In this document: positions 1 through 9,540 of the stretch, in pieces | Layout: each line of letters starts with the position of its first letter | Numbering within the stretch: the stretch's first letter is position 1 | NCBI GenBank assembly: GCA_002345565.1 | Contig: DDVS01000001.1 | Location: forward strand, 916,181 to 980,180 | From: Flavobacteriales bacterium UBA2306 | GTDB lineage: Bacteria > Bacteroidota > Bacteroidia > Flavobacteriales > Weeksellaceae | DNA: 64,000 nucleotides | Direction: 5' to 3' | Notes under the pieces: generated by a model | The model's database searches: none | What the model saw: only the letters and a program-made list of their open reading frames with translations | Told to the model about the DNA's origin: nothing | Program-made: the position numbers and the translations under genes

Positions 1-134
1 ATTTACGCATTGGAACAACATATTTCGACCCGAAATCTTATGACAATTCCATTCTAATGGACGAAAAATATACCGAAAGAAGCAATCAAATTACTATGGA
101 ATGTCTTTATTTATTTTCATTATTAAAAAAATAA
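1..134 (+). CDS. C-terminus of a low-molecular-weight phosphatase-type arsenate reductase (partial)
   Basis: An open frame enters from the left edge (first full codon at base 3) and stops with TAA at 132-134, one base before the ATG of the arsenite pump. The 43 visible residues include DPKSYDN and [11 protein letters not shown], which fit the tail of the protein-tyrosine-phosphatase-like arsenate reductases found in Bacteroidetes ars operons. Such enzymes reduce arsenate to arsenite, the substrate of the adjacent pump. The catalytic CX5R loop lies outside the window, so the call rests on the tail and on gene order. Confidence 0.55.
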   Translation, partial: LRIGTTYFDPKSYDNSILMDEKYTERSNQITMECLYLFSLLKK

Positions 135-135
135 A

Positions 136-1179
136 ATGCAGCCAAAATTAAAATTTCTCGACCGGTATTTAACGCTTTGGATTTTTCTTGCGATGACAAT
201 CGGAGTAGCTTTAGGATACTTTTTCCCGAATTTTTCTAAAATGACAGAAACCCTTTCGGCAGGAAGCACGAATATTCCGTTAGCAATTGGATTGATTCTG
301 ATGATGTATCCACCGCTTGCAAAAGTAGATTACTCATTGTTGTCAAAAGCTTTCAATGATAAAAAAGTGCTGTCTATTTCGTTGATTCTCAATTGGATTA
401 TTGGTCCCGTTTTAATGTTTATTCTGTCCGTCATTTTTCTTCGAGACGAGCCGGATTATATGGTCGGACTGATTTTAATCGGGCTAGCGAGATGCATTGC
501 AATGGTAATCGTCTGGAATGACTTGGCAAAAGGAAACCGTGAATATGCTGCGCTTCTGGTTGCGCTGAACAGTATTTTTCAGATTTTTTCATACAGTTTT
601 TTCGTCTGGCTGTTTATTAACGTATTGCCGCAAAAATTGGGCTTCGGAAATTTTAATGTTTCGGTGCCGATGCGGGATGTTACGGAAAGTGTTTTGATTT
701 ATCTCGGCATACCCTTTTTAGCAGGATTTTTATCTAGATATTTTTTAATAAAAGCTAAAGGTATAGAATGGTACAACAGGAAATTTGTCCCGAAAATATC
801 GCCGATTACTCTGTATGCTCTATTGTTCACGATTGTTTTTATGTTTAGCCTGAAAGGGAGTACAATTGTTGAACTGCCGATGGATGTGTTAAAAGTTGCC
901 GTTCCTTTGATTGTTTACTTTGTACTGATGTTTTTTGTAAGTTTTTTTATTAACAAATCAATGAAAGTTCCTTATGATAAAAACGCTTCCATCTCTTTCA
1001 CTGCAACTGGAAACAATTTTGAGTTAGCAATTGCAGTAGCGATTTCGGTTTTCGGAATCAATTCAGCACAAGCTTTTGTTGGAGTCATTGGCCCTTTGGT
1101 AGAAGTTCCTGTATTGAGTCTTTTGGTGAAACTAAGCTTATCTCTAAAGAAAAAATATTACTACAATAATCATATTTAA
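136..1179 (+). CDS. ACR3-family arsenite efflux transporter
   Basis: A 347-residue integral membrane protein with about ten hydrophobic segments. It matches the ACR3 branch of the bile/arsenite/riboflavin transporter superfamily, which exports arsenite across the inner membrane using the proton gradient. Cys120 lies in the conserved segment [18 protein letters not shown] and Glu323 in [12 protein letters not shown]; both positions are known to be essential in the family. The gene starts one base after the upstream reductase stop, and its own stop abuts the ATG of the acetyltransferase, so the three are almost certainly one operon. The length is normal for bacterial ACR3. Confidence 0.92.
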   Translation: MQPKLKFLDRYLTLWIFLAMTIGVALGYFFPNFSKMTETLSAGSTNIPLAIGLILMMYPPLAKVDYSLLSKAFNDKKVLSISLILNWIIGPVLMFILSVIFLRDEPDYMVGLILIGLARCIAMVIVWNDLAKGNREYAALLVALNSIFQIFSYSFFVWLFINVLPQKLGFGNFNVSVPMRDVTESVLIYLGIPFLAGFLSRYFLIKAKGIEWYNRKFVPKISPITLYALLFTIVFMFSLKGSTIVELPMDVLKVAVPLIVYFVLMFFVSFFINKSMKVPYDKNASISFTATGNNFELAIAVAISVFGINSAQAFVGVIGPLVEVPVLSLLVKLSLSLKKKYYYNNHI

Positions 1180-1674
1180 ATGAAAACATTTGCTACAAAA
1201 CCTTTGGTAGAAATGCATAGAAAGGATGTTCTGGAAATTTATAAACTGGGAATAGAAACTAAAAATGCGACTTTCAACATTACTGTTCCAACTTGGGAAG
1301 AATGGGACAAAGGTCACCTTCAGCATTCCAGATTTGTATTAGAGATAGAAAATAACATCGCAGGCTGGATTGCGCTAAGTCCTGTTTCATCAAGATGTAA
1401 TTATTCCGGTGTTGCGGAAGTCAGCGTTTATATTCATCCAGATTTTTTTGGATTGGGAATAGCTTCTGAACTGATGAAAGTTTTAATTTATGAAAGTGAG
1501 AACAACGGAATCTGGACTTTACAATCCAATGTTTTTCCGGAAAATGAAGCAAGTCTAAAACTTCACGAAAAATTTGGTTTTAGAAAGGTTGGATATCGTG
1601 AAAAAATTTCAAAAATGGATGGAATCTGGCGAGACACTATTCTTTTGGAAAGACGAAGTGCGAATTTGATTTAA
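1180..1674 (+). CDS. arsN1: GNAT N-acetyltransferase, ArsN1-like (arsinothricin/phosphinothricin type)
   Basis: A 164-residue single-domain acetyltransferase. It shows the ATF near the N-terminus, GWIALSPVSSR around residues 65-75, the acetyl-CoA loop GLGIASELM near residues 107-115, and the C-terminal signature GIWRDTILLERRS. This pattern is typical of phosphinothricin-type acetyltransferases and the ArsN1 branch, which acetylates the amino group of arsinothricin. Its ATG directly follows the ACR3 stop codon, so it belongs to the ars operon; that context is why ArsN1 is preferred over a plain pat/bar annotation. Substrate specificity is inferred, not shown. Confidence 0.75.
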   Translation: MKTFATKPLVEMHRKDVLEIYKLGIETKNATFNITVPTWEEWDKGHLQHSRFVLEIENNIAGWIALSPVSSRCNYSGVAEVSVYIHPDFFGLGIASELMKVLIYESENNGIWTLQSNVFPENEASLKLHEKFGFRKVGYREKISKMDGIWRDTILLERRSANLI

Positions 1675-1680
1675 AAAAAA

Positions 1681-1700
1681 AGTCTGAAAATTTTCAGACT
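1681..1700. terminator. Bidirectional terminator between the ars operon and dnaA
   Basis: A perfect palindrome with arms AGTCTGAAAA and TTTTCAGACT, preceded by a run of A and followed by an AT-rich tract. It lies between the convergent 3' ends of the acetyltransferase and dnaA and can serve both. Confidence 0.8.
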
Positions 1701-1707
1701 TTAATTA

Positions 1708-3162
1708 TTATTGAGCGATTTTTTCTTTCAAATCTTTGATGTATTTCTTCAATTCTTTATCTATTTTGGAAACATCGCGGATTGTGTCGCAAGCATACAT
1801 AACGGTTGAATGGTCTTTCCCGCCCATTTCTTCTCCGATTTTTGTAAAGGTTGCATTCGTATATTCTTTTGCAAAATACATGGCTAACTGTCTAGGCAAA
1901 GCAATTTCTCTTTTTCTGGTTTTAGACAATAATTGCTCTCTCTGAATCCCGAAATAATCACATACAACTTCCTGAATATAAGGAATATTGATGGTTTTCT
2001 TTTGAGTTGTCGCTAACTTGTTAATGGTGTCTTTTAATAAATCAAGACTGAAATCCGATTTATAAACTGTTGAATAAGCAATCACCGCATTTACAACACC
2101 GATGAGTTCTCTTACACCGTTGGTTTTAACTTCAGAAGCTAGATAATCAAGCATATCATCGGTTAGTTCAATTCCGTCACGACTTAATTTGTCAACGATA
2201 ATTTTTCTTCTTGTTTCGAAGTTTGGCGATTTAATTTCTGCAGAAAGTCCCCATTTGAAACGGGAAATAATTCTTTCCTGTGTATCCAAAATATCCGCCG
2301 GTGCTTTATCGGAAGTTAAGATAATTTGTTTTCCATTTTGATGCAGATAATCAAAAATATGGAAGAAACTGTCTTGGGTTGCTGCTTTACCAGACAAGAA
2401 CTGAATATCATCAATAATCAGAACATCAATCATCTGATAATAATTCTGAAAATCGGTTTTGTTCTGAGACTTCGCCGCTTTCACAAAATCCTGAATAAAC
2501 TTTTCTGACGACTGATAAAGAACTACTTTATCCGGAAAAGAAGCTTTCACTTCTAAACCAATCGCCTGAGCCAAATGGGTTTTCCCAACGCCGTAACCAC
2601 CATAAACAAATAGCGGGTTAAAAGCCGTAGAACCTGGTCTTTTTGCAATCGATTTTGCAACTGTGCAGGCAAATTTATTACTTTCTCCTTCTACAAAATT
2701 ATCAAACGACTGGTCTGCTTTGAGATTAGATTCAATATTAACTTTTTTGATACCGGGAACCACAAAAGGATTAACATTGTTCTCTTTAATAACAGGTCTG
2801 GCTTCCTGGATTTTGGGGGCTTGTGTAGAAATACCTTTTACATTAACAGTAATTGGTTTTTCTTTTCCGGCAGGTTTGTTTTCCATGACAGAATACCACA
2901 ATTTAACCCCTTTACCGATATTTTTTTTAAGCGCAGCAGACAGTAAAGACAAGTAATTGTCTTCTATATATTCTTTGTAAAAATCACTAGGAACAAGCAA
3001 CGTAAGATTATTGTTCACCAAAGAGATTGGCTGAACTTTATCAAACAATAAGTCGAAAGAATTCTCTAACTTTTTGAGGTCTGTATTATCCTCCGCTGCG
3101 TTTAGATTATCCCGCATAAACTGGATGCATCTATCCCAGATTAACTCTAAATTTTCATTCAT
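1708..3162 (-). CDS. dnaA: Chromosomal replication initiator protein DnaA
   Basis: 484 residues with the four DnaA domains: an N-terminal helicase/DnaA-oligomerisation domain (about 1-85), a variable linker, the AAA+ ATPase with Walker A GGYGVGKTH at 188-196 and Walker B LIIDDIQFL near 248-256, and the C-terminal DNA-binding domain with the signature GGKDHSTVMYACDTI. It binds DnaA boxes and opens the origin. A thioesterase lies divergently upstream. dnaN, usually next to dnaA, is about 57 kb away in this window. No cluster of TTATNCACA boxes is visible in the flanking spacers. Confidence 0.97.
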   Translation of the reverse strand: MNENLELIWDRCIQFMRDNLNAAEDNTDLKKLENSFDLLFDKVQPISLVNNNLTLLVPSDFYKEYIEDNYLSLLSAALKKNIGKGVKLWYSVMENKPAGKEKPITVNVKGISTQAPKIQEARPVIKENNVNPFVVPGIKKVNIESNLKADQSFDNFVEGESNKFACTVAKSIAKRPGSTAFNPLFVYGGYGVGKTHLAQAIGLEVKASFPDKVVLYQSSEKFIQDFVKAAKSQNKTDFQNYYQMIDVLIIDDIQFLSGKAATQDSFFHIFDYLHQNGKQIILTSDKAPADILDTQERIISRFKWGLSAEIKSPNFETRRKIIVDKLSRDGIELTDDMLDYLASEVKTNGVRELIGVVNAVIAYSTVYKSDFSLDLLKDTINKLATTQKKTINIPYIQEVVCDYFGIQREQLLSKTRKREIALPRQLAMYFAKEYTNATFTKIGEEMGGKDHSTVMYACDTIRDVSKIDKELKKYIKDLKEKIAQ

Positions 3163-3267
3163 TTTTCTGCTGCTATTTCCGGTGGGATTTTAGTTTTTTA
3201 AGAAGACAACAAATATCTAATTATTAATTTTCATAAAAAAATTTTTTCACTATTGATTATTTAAAAA

Positions 3268-3275
3268 TATATTTG
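3268..3275 (+). promoter_or_regulatory. -7 box upstream of the thioesterase
   Basis: TATATTTG matches the Bacteroidetes -7 consensus TAnnTTTG and ends 22 bases before the thioesterase ATG. No well-spaced TTTG -33 box is evident. Confidence 0.5.
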
Positions 3276-3297
3276 TATGAATTATTAACGACTTAAA

Positions 3298-3708
3298 ATG
3301 ATACACACAATCCACTCAATACGAGTACGTTACGGAGAAACCGATCCTATGAAATATGTCTATTATGGGAATTACGCAGAATATTTTGAAGTGGCAAGAG
3401 TGGAGCTTTTTCGAGCACTCGGAATGTCTTATGACGAGATTGAAAAAAGAGGAATTTTCCTCCCCGTTTCCGAATATAAAATTAAATACATCAGACCAGG
3501 ACTTTATGATCAACTTTTGGAAATTCATACTTACATAAAAAAAATTCCAGGTGTTAAAATCGAATTCGATTATGAAATTTATAATGAAGATAAAATAAAA
3601 ATTACCCAAGCTTCTACTACTCTATTTTTTCTGGATGCTGAAACTAATAAAATTATAAGATGTCCAGATTTTTTATTGGATTTAATCAAGGAAAATTGGA
3701 AAGAATAA
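3298..3708 (+). CDS. Acyl-CoA thioesterase, YbgC/FadM (4-hydroxybenzoyl-CoA thioesterase) family
   Basis: A 136-residue hotdog-fold protein. The motif RYGETDPMKYVYYGNYAEYFEVAR near the N-terminus carries the catalytic Asp and the Tyr/Asn pattern of the YbgC/FadM thioesterases, which hydrolyse acyl-CoA thioesters in the cytoplasm. It is divergent from dnaA, an arrangement I have seen as recurrent in flavobacteria. The natural substrate cannot be read from the sequence. Confidence 0.85.
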   Translation: MIHTIHSIRVRYGETDPMKYVYYGNYAEYFEVARVELFRALGMSYDEIEKRGIFLPVSEYKIKYIRPGLYDQLLEIHTYIKKIPGVKIEFDYEIYNEDKIKITQASTTLFFLDAETNKIIRCPDFLLDLIKENWKE

Positions 3709-3758
3709 ATTGTCCTTCTTTAAATTTTCAATATATTCTAAACTAAAATAAAACCTAA

Positions 3759-5513
3759 GTGAAAAAATTACTCGCAATAGTTTCATTATCTATTTTATCA
3801 TTATTTTCAGCGCAACAAAAAACCTATTGTAATCCTATTAACATCGATTATGGTTACACGCCGTTTGAAGTTTTCTCCAAGCAAGGAAAACACCGTGCAA
3901 CTGCTGACCCTGTAATCGTTAATTTTCAGAAAAAGATGTTTCTATTTTCGACCAATCAGGAAGGTTATTGGTATTCTGACAATATGCTGGATTGGAAATT
4001 TGTAAAAAGAAAATTCCTTAGAGACAAGAAATACATTCACGATTTGAACGCGCCTGCAGTTTGGGCAATGAAAGACACACTTTATGTTTTTGGCTCAACT
4101 TGGGAACAGGATTTTCCGATTTGGAAAAGCACCAATCCGACAAAAGACGACTGGAAAATCGCTGTCGATACTTTAAAAGTGGGCGCTTGGGATCCAGCTT
4201 TTCATTACGATGAAGACAAAGACAAATTGTATCTTTATTGGGGTTCTAGCAACGAGTGGCCACTTCTTGGAACTGAAGTCAAAACTAAAACTTTACAATC
4301 TGAAGGCTTCGTAAAACCAGTTTTAAGATTAAAACCAGAAGACCACGGTTGGGAAAGATTTGGAGAATATAATGACAATGTTTTTCTTCAACCCTTTGTA
4401 GAAGGTGCTTGGATGACTAAACATAATGATAAATATTATCTTCAATATGGCGCACCTGCAACAGAATTTAGTGGTTATTCTGATGGCGTTTATGTTTCAA
4501 AAAATCCTTTAGAAGGTTTTGAATATCAGCAGCACAATCCATTTTCTTATAAGCAGGGAGGTTTTGCAAGAGGAGCCGGACACGGCGCAACTTTTCAGGA
4601 TAACTTCAATAATTGGTGGCACGTTTCTACGATTTTTATTTCAACAAAAAATAATTTTGAGAGAAGATTGGGAATTTGGCCGACAGGATTTGACAAAGAT
4701 GATGTAATGTACACCAACACAGCTTACGGAGATTACCCAACTCTTCTTCCTCAATACGCTCAAGGAAAAGATTTTTCAAAAGGTTTATTTACCAACTGGA
4801 TGTTGCTCAATTATAATAAACCTGTTCAGGTTTCTTCAACTTTAGGTGGCTACCAACCGAATCTCGCCGTGGATGAAGACATCAAAACTTATTGGTCTGC
4901 AAAAACAGGAAATTCGGGAGAATGGTTTCAGACAGATTTGGGAGAAGTTTCTACGATTAATGCAATTCAAATTAATTACGCCGACCAAGATGTTGAGTTT
5001 ATGGGAAAAACATTCGGTAAAATGCATCAATACAAAATTTATGGTTCTAACGATGGCAAAAACTGGAAAGTAATTGTTAACAAATCAAAAAACCAAACCG
5101 ATGTTCCGCACGATTATGTAGAATTGGAAACGCCTGCAAAAGCTAGATTCCTGAAAATGGAAAACCTGAAAATGCCAACAGGAAAATTCGCTTTAAGTGG
5201 TTTTAGAGTTTTTGGAAAAGGAGTTGGAACTAAACCAGCAAAAGTTCAAAACTTCGTTCCGTTACGGGCTGATCCAAAAAAATATGGTGAAAGAAGAAGC
5301 ATTTGGTTCAAATGGCAACAAAATTCAGACGCTGACGGTTATGTTATCTATTGGGGAAAATCACCTGATAAACTATATGGAAGCATTATGGTTTACGGTA
5401 AAAACGAATATTTCTTCACAGGAGCAGACAGAACAGACGCTTATTATTTTCAAATTGAGGCCTTTAATGCGAACGGAATCTCTGAAAGAACAGAGGTTGT
5501 AAAATCAGAATAA
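3759..5513 (+). CDS. Secreted GH43-like glycosidase with discoidin (F5/8 C) and Fn3 domains
   Basis: 584 residues with a GTG start, chosen because it begins the signal peptide MKKLLAIVSLSILSLFSAQ. Residues about 25-345 resemble the five-bladed propeller of glycoside hydrolase family 43: Asp50 (ATADP) fits the general base, Asp145 (GAWDP) the pKa modulator and Glu215 (FVEGAW) the general acid. Residues about 355-490 look like an F5/8 type C carbohydrate-binding domain and about 495-580 like fibronectin type III. It probably acts on arabinose- or xylose-containing glycans outside the cytoplasm. No SusC/D partner is nearby, so it is not part of a classic polysaccharide utilisation locus. Confidence 0.8.
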   Translation: MKKLLAIVSLSILSLFSAQQKTYCNPINIDYGYTPFEVFSKQGKHRATADPVIVNFQKKMFLFSTNQEGYWYSDNMLDWKFVKRKFLRDKKYIHDLNAPAVWAMKDTLYVFGSTWEQDFPIWKSTNPTKDDWKIAVDTLKVGAWDPAFHYDEDKDKLYLYWGSSNEWPLLGTEVKTKTLQSEGFVKPVLRLKPEDHGWERFGEYNDNVFLQPFVEGAWMTKHNDKYYLQYGAPATEFSGYSDGVYVSKNPLEGFEYQQHNPFSYKQGGFARGAGHGATFQDNFNNWWHVSTIFISTKNNFERRLGIWPTGFDKDDVMYTNTAYGDYPTLLPQYAQGKDFSKGLFTNWMLLNYNKPVQVSSTLGGYQPNLAVDEDIKTYWSAKTGNSGEWFQTDLGEVSTINAIQINYADQDVEFMGKTFGKMHQYKIYGSNDGKNWKVIVNKSKNQTDVPHDYVELETPAKARFLKMENLKMPTGKFALSGFRVFGKGVGTKPAKVQNFVPLRADPKKYGERRSIWFKWQQNSDADGYVIYWGKSPDKLYGSIMVYGKNEYFFTGADRTDAYYFQIEAFNANGISERTEVVKSE

Positions 5514-5540
5514 ATTTTAAACTTTTTTAAATAAAAATTC

Positions 5541-5573
5541 AAGCTTTCGGAGTCAATCTTCGAAAGCTTTTTT
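5541..5573 (+). terminator. Terminator after the GH43-like gene
   Basis: Arms AAGCTTTCG (5541-5549) and CGAAAGCTT (5561-5569) enclose an 11-nt loop and are followed by a T run. The spacer to the next gene (5574-5734) is AT-rich and shows nothing else recognisable. Confidence 0.85.
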
Positions 5574-5734
5574 ATTATTATTTCGAAATATTAAATTTTC
5601 ATTAATTCAAGGTTTTTTAAAATTAAATTAATATTCGTTAATGAACTTAAATTTTAAAAGAAAAACACTCAACAATTTCTAATTAATTAAAATAATTTTA
5701 TAAATTTATAAGAAATAAGAGAATTAAAAATAGA

Positions 5735-6859
5735 ATGGAGTTTTTTCTGACATCAGAAGATAATGATGACCGACCGATTTTTATTACCGGAAATTTCAAC
5801 AAGTGGAATCCGAAAGATTCAAAATTTGAATTGGAAAAATTGAACGAGAATAATTATTACATCAATATTTCTGACGAAATTTTAAATGATGAAATCGAAT
5901 ATAAATTCACAAAAGGCGGTTGGGAAAATGTAGAGATTGATAAATACAACAATATCACTCCGAATAGAAAAACAAGAAAAGAGAACAAGAAAACGCAGGA
6001 TTCTGTAGAAAAATGGAGACTGAATTGGGGACCTTTCAAGCAAGAATTTTTCCCGATTGTAGAATTGGTGGCTGAAGAATTTTACATTCCTCAGCTCGAC
6101 AAAACCAGAAAAGTCTGGGCGCTTTTGCCTTATAATTATTACGATTCGGAGAAGAGTTATCCGGTTTTATATCTTCAGGATGCGCAGAATTTGTTTAATG
6201 AAGGTTCGGCTTATGGGAATTGGGAAATCGATAAAAAACTGGCACTGTTGGCAGAATATGGTCGAGGAGATTTAATTGTAATAGCTGTCGAACACGGAAA
6301 CGATGACCGAATCAAAGAATATATTTTCGACAACGAAGATGTGACAAAAAATGCGGAAGGCAAAAAATATTTGAGATTCATTACTGACACGTTGAAACCT
6401 TGGATTGATAAAAATTATAGAACTAAAAAAGATAGAGAAAACACTGGAATTGGTGGAAGTTCTTTAGGTGGTTTGATTAGCATTTATGGTGGATTTCTTT
6501 ATCCCGAAGTTTATTCCAAATTGTTGATTTTTTCGCCGTCGCTTTGGGTTGAGCCAGAAAATGATTTCCCGATGATAAACTTCACAAATCCTTATAAGAT
6601 TAAAGTTTATCTCTACGGCGGAAGATTGGAAGGTTCCCGAATGGTGGGCAGAATCAGATTATTTGAAAAAGCTTTGAAAAAATTGACCGCTCAGAAATCA
6701 TTCAATTTTGAAGTCAGAACCAACATCAGCGACAAAGGAACACATCAGGAATTTTTCTGGTCTCAGGAATTTCCAAGAGCAGTAGAATGGCTTTACATCG
6801 ACAGTCTCGAAAGCCCTGTGAAAGCCAAAAATGAATTAGAAAATCAAACAAATGATTAA
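5735..6859 (+). CDS. Esterase (alpha/beta hydrolase, Fes/esterase D type) with N-terminal CBM48-like domain
   Basis: 374 residues, no signal peptide. The first about 90 residues contain ITGNFNKWNPKDSKFELEK, typical of the CBM48/AMPK glycogen-binding Ig-like fold. The rest is an esterase of the enterochelin-esterase/esterase D group: LYLQDAQNLF marks the core strand and GGSSLGG the nucleophile elbow (second Ser). A His follows in KGTHQEFFW. Family members hydrolyse ester bonds of siderophores or acyl-sugars; the substrate here is unknown. The last 8 bases overlap the M17 aminopeptidase start, implying translational coupling. It is the first gene of the predicted amide-ligase cluster. Confidence 0.78.
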   Translation: MEFFLTSEDNDDRPIFITGNFNKWNPKDSKFELEKLNENNYYINISDEILNDEIEYKFTKGGWENVEIDKYNNITPNRKTRKENKKTQDSVEKWRLNWGPFKQEFFPIVELVAEEFYIPQLDKTRKVWALLPYNYYDSEKSYPVLYLQDAQNLFNEGSAYGNWEIDKKLALLAEYGRGDLIVIAVEHGNDDRIKEYIFDNEDVTKNAEGKKYLRFITDTLKPWIDKNYRTKKDRENTGIGGSSLGGLISIYGGFLYPEVYSKLLIFSPSLWVEPENDFPMINFTNPYKIKVYLYGGRLEGSRMVGRIRLFEKALKKLTAQKSFNFEVRTNISDKGTHQEFFWSQEFPRAVEWLYIDSLESPVKAKNELENQTND

Positions 6860-8258
6860 AATTTACAATAAAAAAGAATCAACAACACAAAACATATATC
6901 TGTTCAGCGAAGACGATTGGGAACAGGAAAAAAGCTCGCATCCGAATGTTGAATTATTCTTCAATGGAAAAAAGAATGAAGTTTTCATCAAAACTCATTC
7001 GGATAAATTTGATTTTTTCATTGGAATCGGTAAAGATGTAAAAGGATTCGAAATACAAGCGATTGCCAACAAATTTGCAAATGATTATAAAAAAAATCTG
7101 CAGGCAGTTCCAACTTCGGTTCATTCAAAGTTAGGATTGGATTTGACGGAAGAATTAGTGAAAGGTCTGTTTTTGGGAACTTACCTCTACCCTTTTGAAA
7201 AATCGCATCCGTTTTGGCAGGAGAATTTTGAACTTCACTTTAAAAACATTTCTGAAGAAGAAGGAAAAAATTTAGCTTTAAAAACAGAAGCGCTTTGCAA
7301 CGGACAATTTGCGGGAATGGAGTGGCTGAATAAACCTGCCAACCACAAAAAAGTAAATCAAATTTCAGATTTTCTGAAATCGACTGCAGAAAAATATAGT
7401 TTAAAGTATAAATCATTCAACAGAGAAGAATCAATTAAAGAATGTTTAGGTGCGTTTGTCGCTGTGAATCAAGGAAGTTCGCAGGAAGCATCTTTTACAA
7501 TTTTGGAATACAATTGCGGAAAAGATGATGCTAAAACCTTCGGATTGGTAGGGAAATGCGTATTGTTTGACACAGGCGGAATTTCCATCAAACCGTCTGA
7601 CAATATGCATTATATGAAGAGCGATATGGGCGGAGCGAGCGCCGTTATTGGAGCTTTGATTACAGCTTCAGAACTCAAGCTTCCTGTCAATATCATTGCC
7701 ATTCTTCCGATTACGGATAATGCAGTTTCGGAAAATGCGTATTTACCAAGCGATGTTGTGACAGCTTACAATGGAAAAACAATTGAAGTTCTAAACACTG
7801 ATGCAGAAGGCAGAATGACTTTAGCAGACGGACTTTCTTACTTGTCAAAAAATTACAAAACCGATGTTTTGATTGATTTGGCAACACTCACAGGAAGTTC
7901 GGTTAGGATGTTTGGTTACACTTGTGGCGCTTATTTTTCGAACAATAATGATTTGAAAATCAAGCTGGAAAAATCCGCCGATAAAACCAATCAGCGACTT
8001 TGGAATCTTCCACTTTGGGATATTTGGAAAGATGATTTCACTTCGGATGTTGCAGATTTTAAGAACATTTCGATGAAGCCTTTCGGAGATTGCATTATTG
8101 CAGGAAAATTTTTGGAACAATTCATTGAAGGCCACGAGAATTGGGCGCATCTGGATATTGCAGGTGTAGCTTTTGGAAATGTTGGTTATGCTAAAGATAA
8201 AGCAGCGACAGGTTACGGCGTTCAGCTATTATTAGACTTTATAGAAAATTATAATTAA
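6852..8258 (+). CDS. Leucyl aminopeptidase family (M17) protein
   Basis: 468 residues. The C-terminal catalytic domain has the M17 signature NTDAEGRMTLADGL near residues 315-328 and the metal-binding/catalytic segment VLFDTGGISIKPSDNMHYMK with SDMGGA. These cytosolic two-metal enzymes remove N-terminal residues from peptides. The N-terminal domain is divergent. It overlaps the esterase by 8 bases and is followed after 37 bases by an ATP-grasp gene, so it could trim or release a peptide product of the cluster; that role is inference. Confidence 0.88.
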   Translation: MIKIYNKKESTTQNIYLFSEDDWEQEKSSHPNVELFFNGKKNEVFIKTHSDKFDFFIGIGKDVKGFEIQAIANKFANDYKKNLQAVPTSVHSKLGLDLTEELVKGLFLGTYLYPFEKSHPFWQENFELHFKNISEEEGKNLALKTEALCNGQFAGMEWLNKPANHKKVNQISDFLKSTAEKYSLKYKSFNREESIKECLGAFVAVNQGSSQEASFTILEYNCGKDDAKTFGLVGKCVLFDTGGISIKPSDNMHYMKSDMGGASAVIGALITASELKLPVNIIAILPITDNAVSENAYLPSDVVTAYNGKTIEVLNTDAEGRMTLADGLSYLSKNYKTDVLIDLATLTGSSVRMFGYTCGAYFSNNNDLKIKLEKSADKTNQRLWNLPLWDIWKDDFTSDVADFKNISMKPFGDCIIAGKFLEQFIEGHENWAHLDIAGVAFGNVGYAKDKAATGYGVQLLLDFIENYN

Positions 8259-8261
8259 ATC

Positions 8262-8289
8262 ATCGGACATCAGTCATCTGACCTCCGAC
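8262..8289. repeat. Heptad element, GAC type, 4 units
   Basis: Four tandem 7-nt units of the form NTCNGAC. Unit 1 (ATCGGAC) can pair with unit 4 (CTCCGAC), and unit 2 (ATCAGTC) with unit 3 (ATCTGAC), giving a hairpin that keeps 7-nt register. It ends 6 bases before the ATP-grasp ATG. Confidence 0.75.
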
Positions 8290-8295
8290 AAAAAT

Positions 8296-9507
8296 ATGAA
8301 TATGGAAAAAACGATAGTCTGCATCTCCTGTTATTACAAAGGTTACGATTTTATGGACGAGTGCAAAAAACTCGGAAACAGAGTCATTCTAATCACTTCG
8401 GAAAACTTGAAGGAAAGACCTTGGCCTTGGCACGCAATAGATGAAGTTTATTATATGCCTGAATTGGAACCTTCAGTTTGGAATCTTGACCATTTGGTTC
8501 AGGGATTCGCGTATTTGATGAAGAATCATCAGATTGATGCGGTAATTGCATTAGATGATTTTGATGTAGAAAAAGCGGCGATGATTCGGGAAACCTATCG
8601 TATTCCCGGAATGGGACAGACAACACATCGTTATTTCCGAGATAAATTGGCGATGCGTCAACAGGCAAAAGACAATAGTATTTCTGTACCAGAATTTTCC
8701 TCGATTTTCAATGATGCAAAACTACATCAATTTACACAGGATGTTCCCGGACCTTGGGTTTTGAAACCTCGTTCCGAAGCTTCAGCAAGTGGAATCAAGA
8801 AAATCAATTCCGCTGATGAACTTTGGCTAGCAGTGGAAAATCTTGGAGATGAACGTTATAAATTTCTTCTAGAATCTTTCAAACCCGGCGATGTTTATCA
8901 CGTGGATTGTTTGGTTTACAATAAGGAAATTGTGTTTTCCTGCTTTTCAAAATACCTTTCTCCACCAATGAAAGTTTCTCACGAAGGCGGGGTTTTTCGC
9001 ACTAAAACTTTGGACAAAAACTCCGACGAAGCAAGAGGTCTGAACGAAATCAACAGAGAAGTTCTGACAAAATTCGGAATCCAAAATGGAGCAACTCATA
9101 GTGAATACATCAGAGGAACAGATGGACAATATTATTTCCTCGAAACATCTTCCAGAGTTGGTGGCGCACACATTCCTGATATGGTAGAAGCAGCAACTGG
9201 TGTGAATATCTGGAAAGAATGGGCAAGATTGGAAAATGCACTTTTAGACGGAACTCAATATTCTGTTGAGGAAACTCAGAAATTATTTGGCGGATTGATC
9301 GTTGCATTGGCGAAAGACAAACATCCTGATACACGCAATTTACAAAGCGAAGAAGTTGAAAAATTTTTACCAATCGATTATCACGTTGGAATTGTTTACA
9401 AATCTGATGATTCGGAAAAAATTCAGCAAAGACTGGACGAAGCTGCAACAATCGTGACAGAGCAAATTCTCAATATTCTGCCGCCAAAAAGCAAACCGAC
9501 GAGTTAG
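8296..9507 (+). CDS. ATP-grasp ligase (first of the cluster)
   Basis: 403 residues with the ATP-grasp fold of the carbamoyl-phosphate-synthase-L/biotin-carboxylase-like ligases. An N-terminal Rossmann-like region (VCISCYYKGYDF) is followed by the ATP-binding Lys and flexible loop VLKPRSEASASGIKKI (about residues 153-170) and the Mg-binding segment FLETSSRVGGAHIPDM near residue 280. These enzymes form an acyl-phosphate from a carboxylate and attack it with an amine or thiol. Several L-amino-acid ligases share this layout. The substrate cannot be predicted. It is preceded by a heptad element. Confidence 0.82.
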   Translation: MNMEKTIVCISCYYKGYDFMDECKKLGNRVILITSENLKERPWPWHAIDEVYYMPELEPSVWNLDHLVQGFAYLMKNHQIDAVIALDDFDVEKAAMIRETYRIPGMGQTTHRYFRDKLAMRQQAKDNSISVPEFSSIFNDAKLHQFTQDVPGPWVLKPRSEASASGIKKINSADELWLAVENLGDERYKFLLESFKPGDVYHVDCLVYNKEIVFSCFSKYLSPPMKVSHEGGVFRTKTLDKNSDEARGLNEINREVLTKFGIQNGATHSEYIRGTDGQYYFLETSSRVGGAHIPDMVEAATGVNIWKEWARLENALLDGTQYSVEETQKLFGGLIVALAKDKHPDTRNLQSEEVEKFLPIDYHVGIVYKSDDSEKIQQRLDEAATIVTEQILNILPPKSKPTS

Positions 9508-9510
9508 ATT

Positions 9511-9534
9511 GGTCTTCGAGAACCTCAGGCTGAC
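9511..9534. repeat. GTCAGGC-type dispersed repeat, copy 1
   Basis: On the minus strand this reads GTCAGCCTGAGGTTCTCGAA followed by GACC. It is nearly the same as bases 22765-22787 and as one arm of the inverted repeat at 60352-60400. Confidence 0.65.
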
Positions 9535-9540
9535 AAAAAA

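Noticed and set aside
3163..3297. dnaA upstream spacer as oriC
   Set aside because: Only AT-rich sequence; no TTATCCACA-like box was found on either strand.
8262..8289. Heptad element as an intrinsic terminator
   Set aside because: No T run follows the GAC-type hairpins on the coding strand, and they sit just before start codons.
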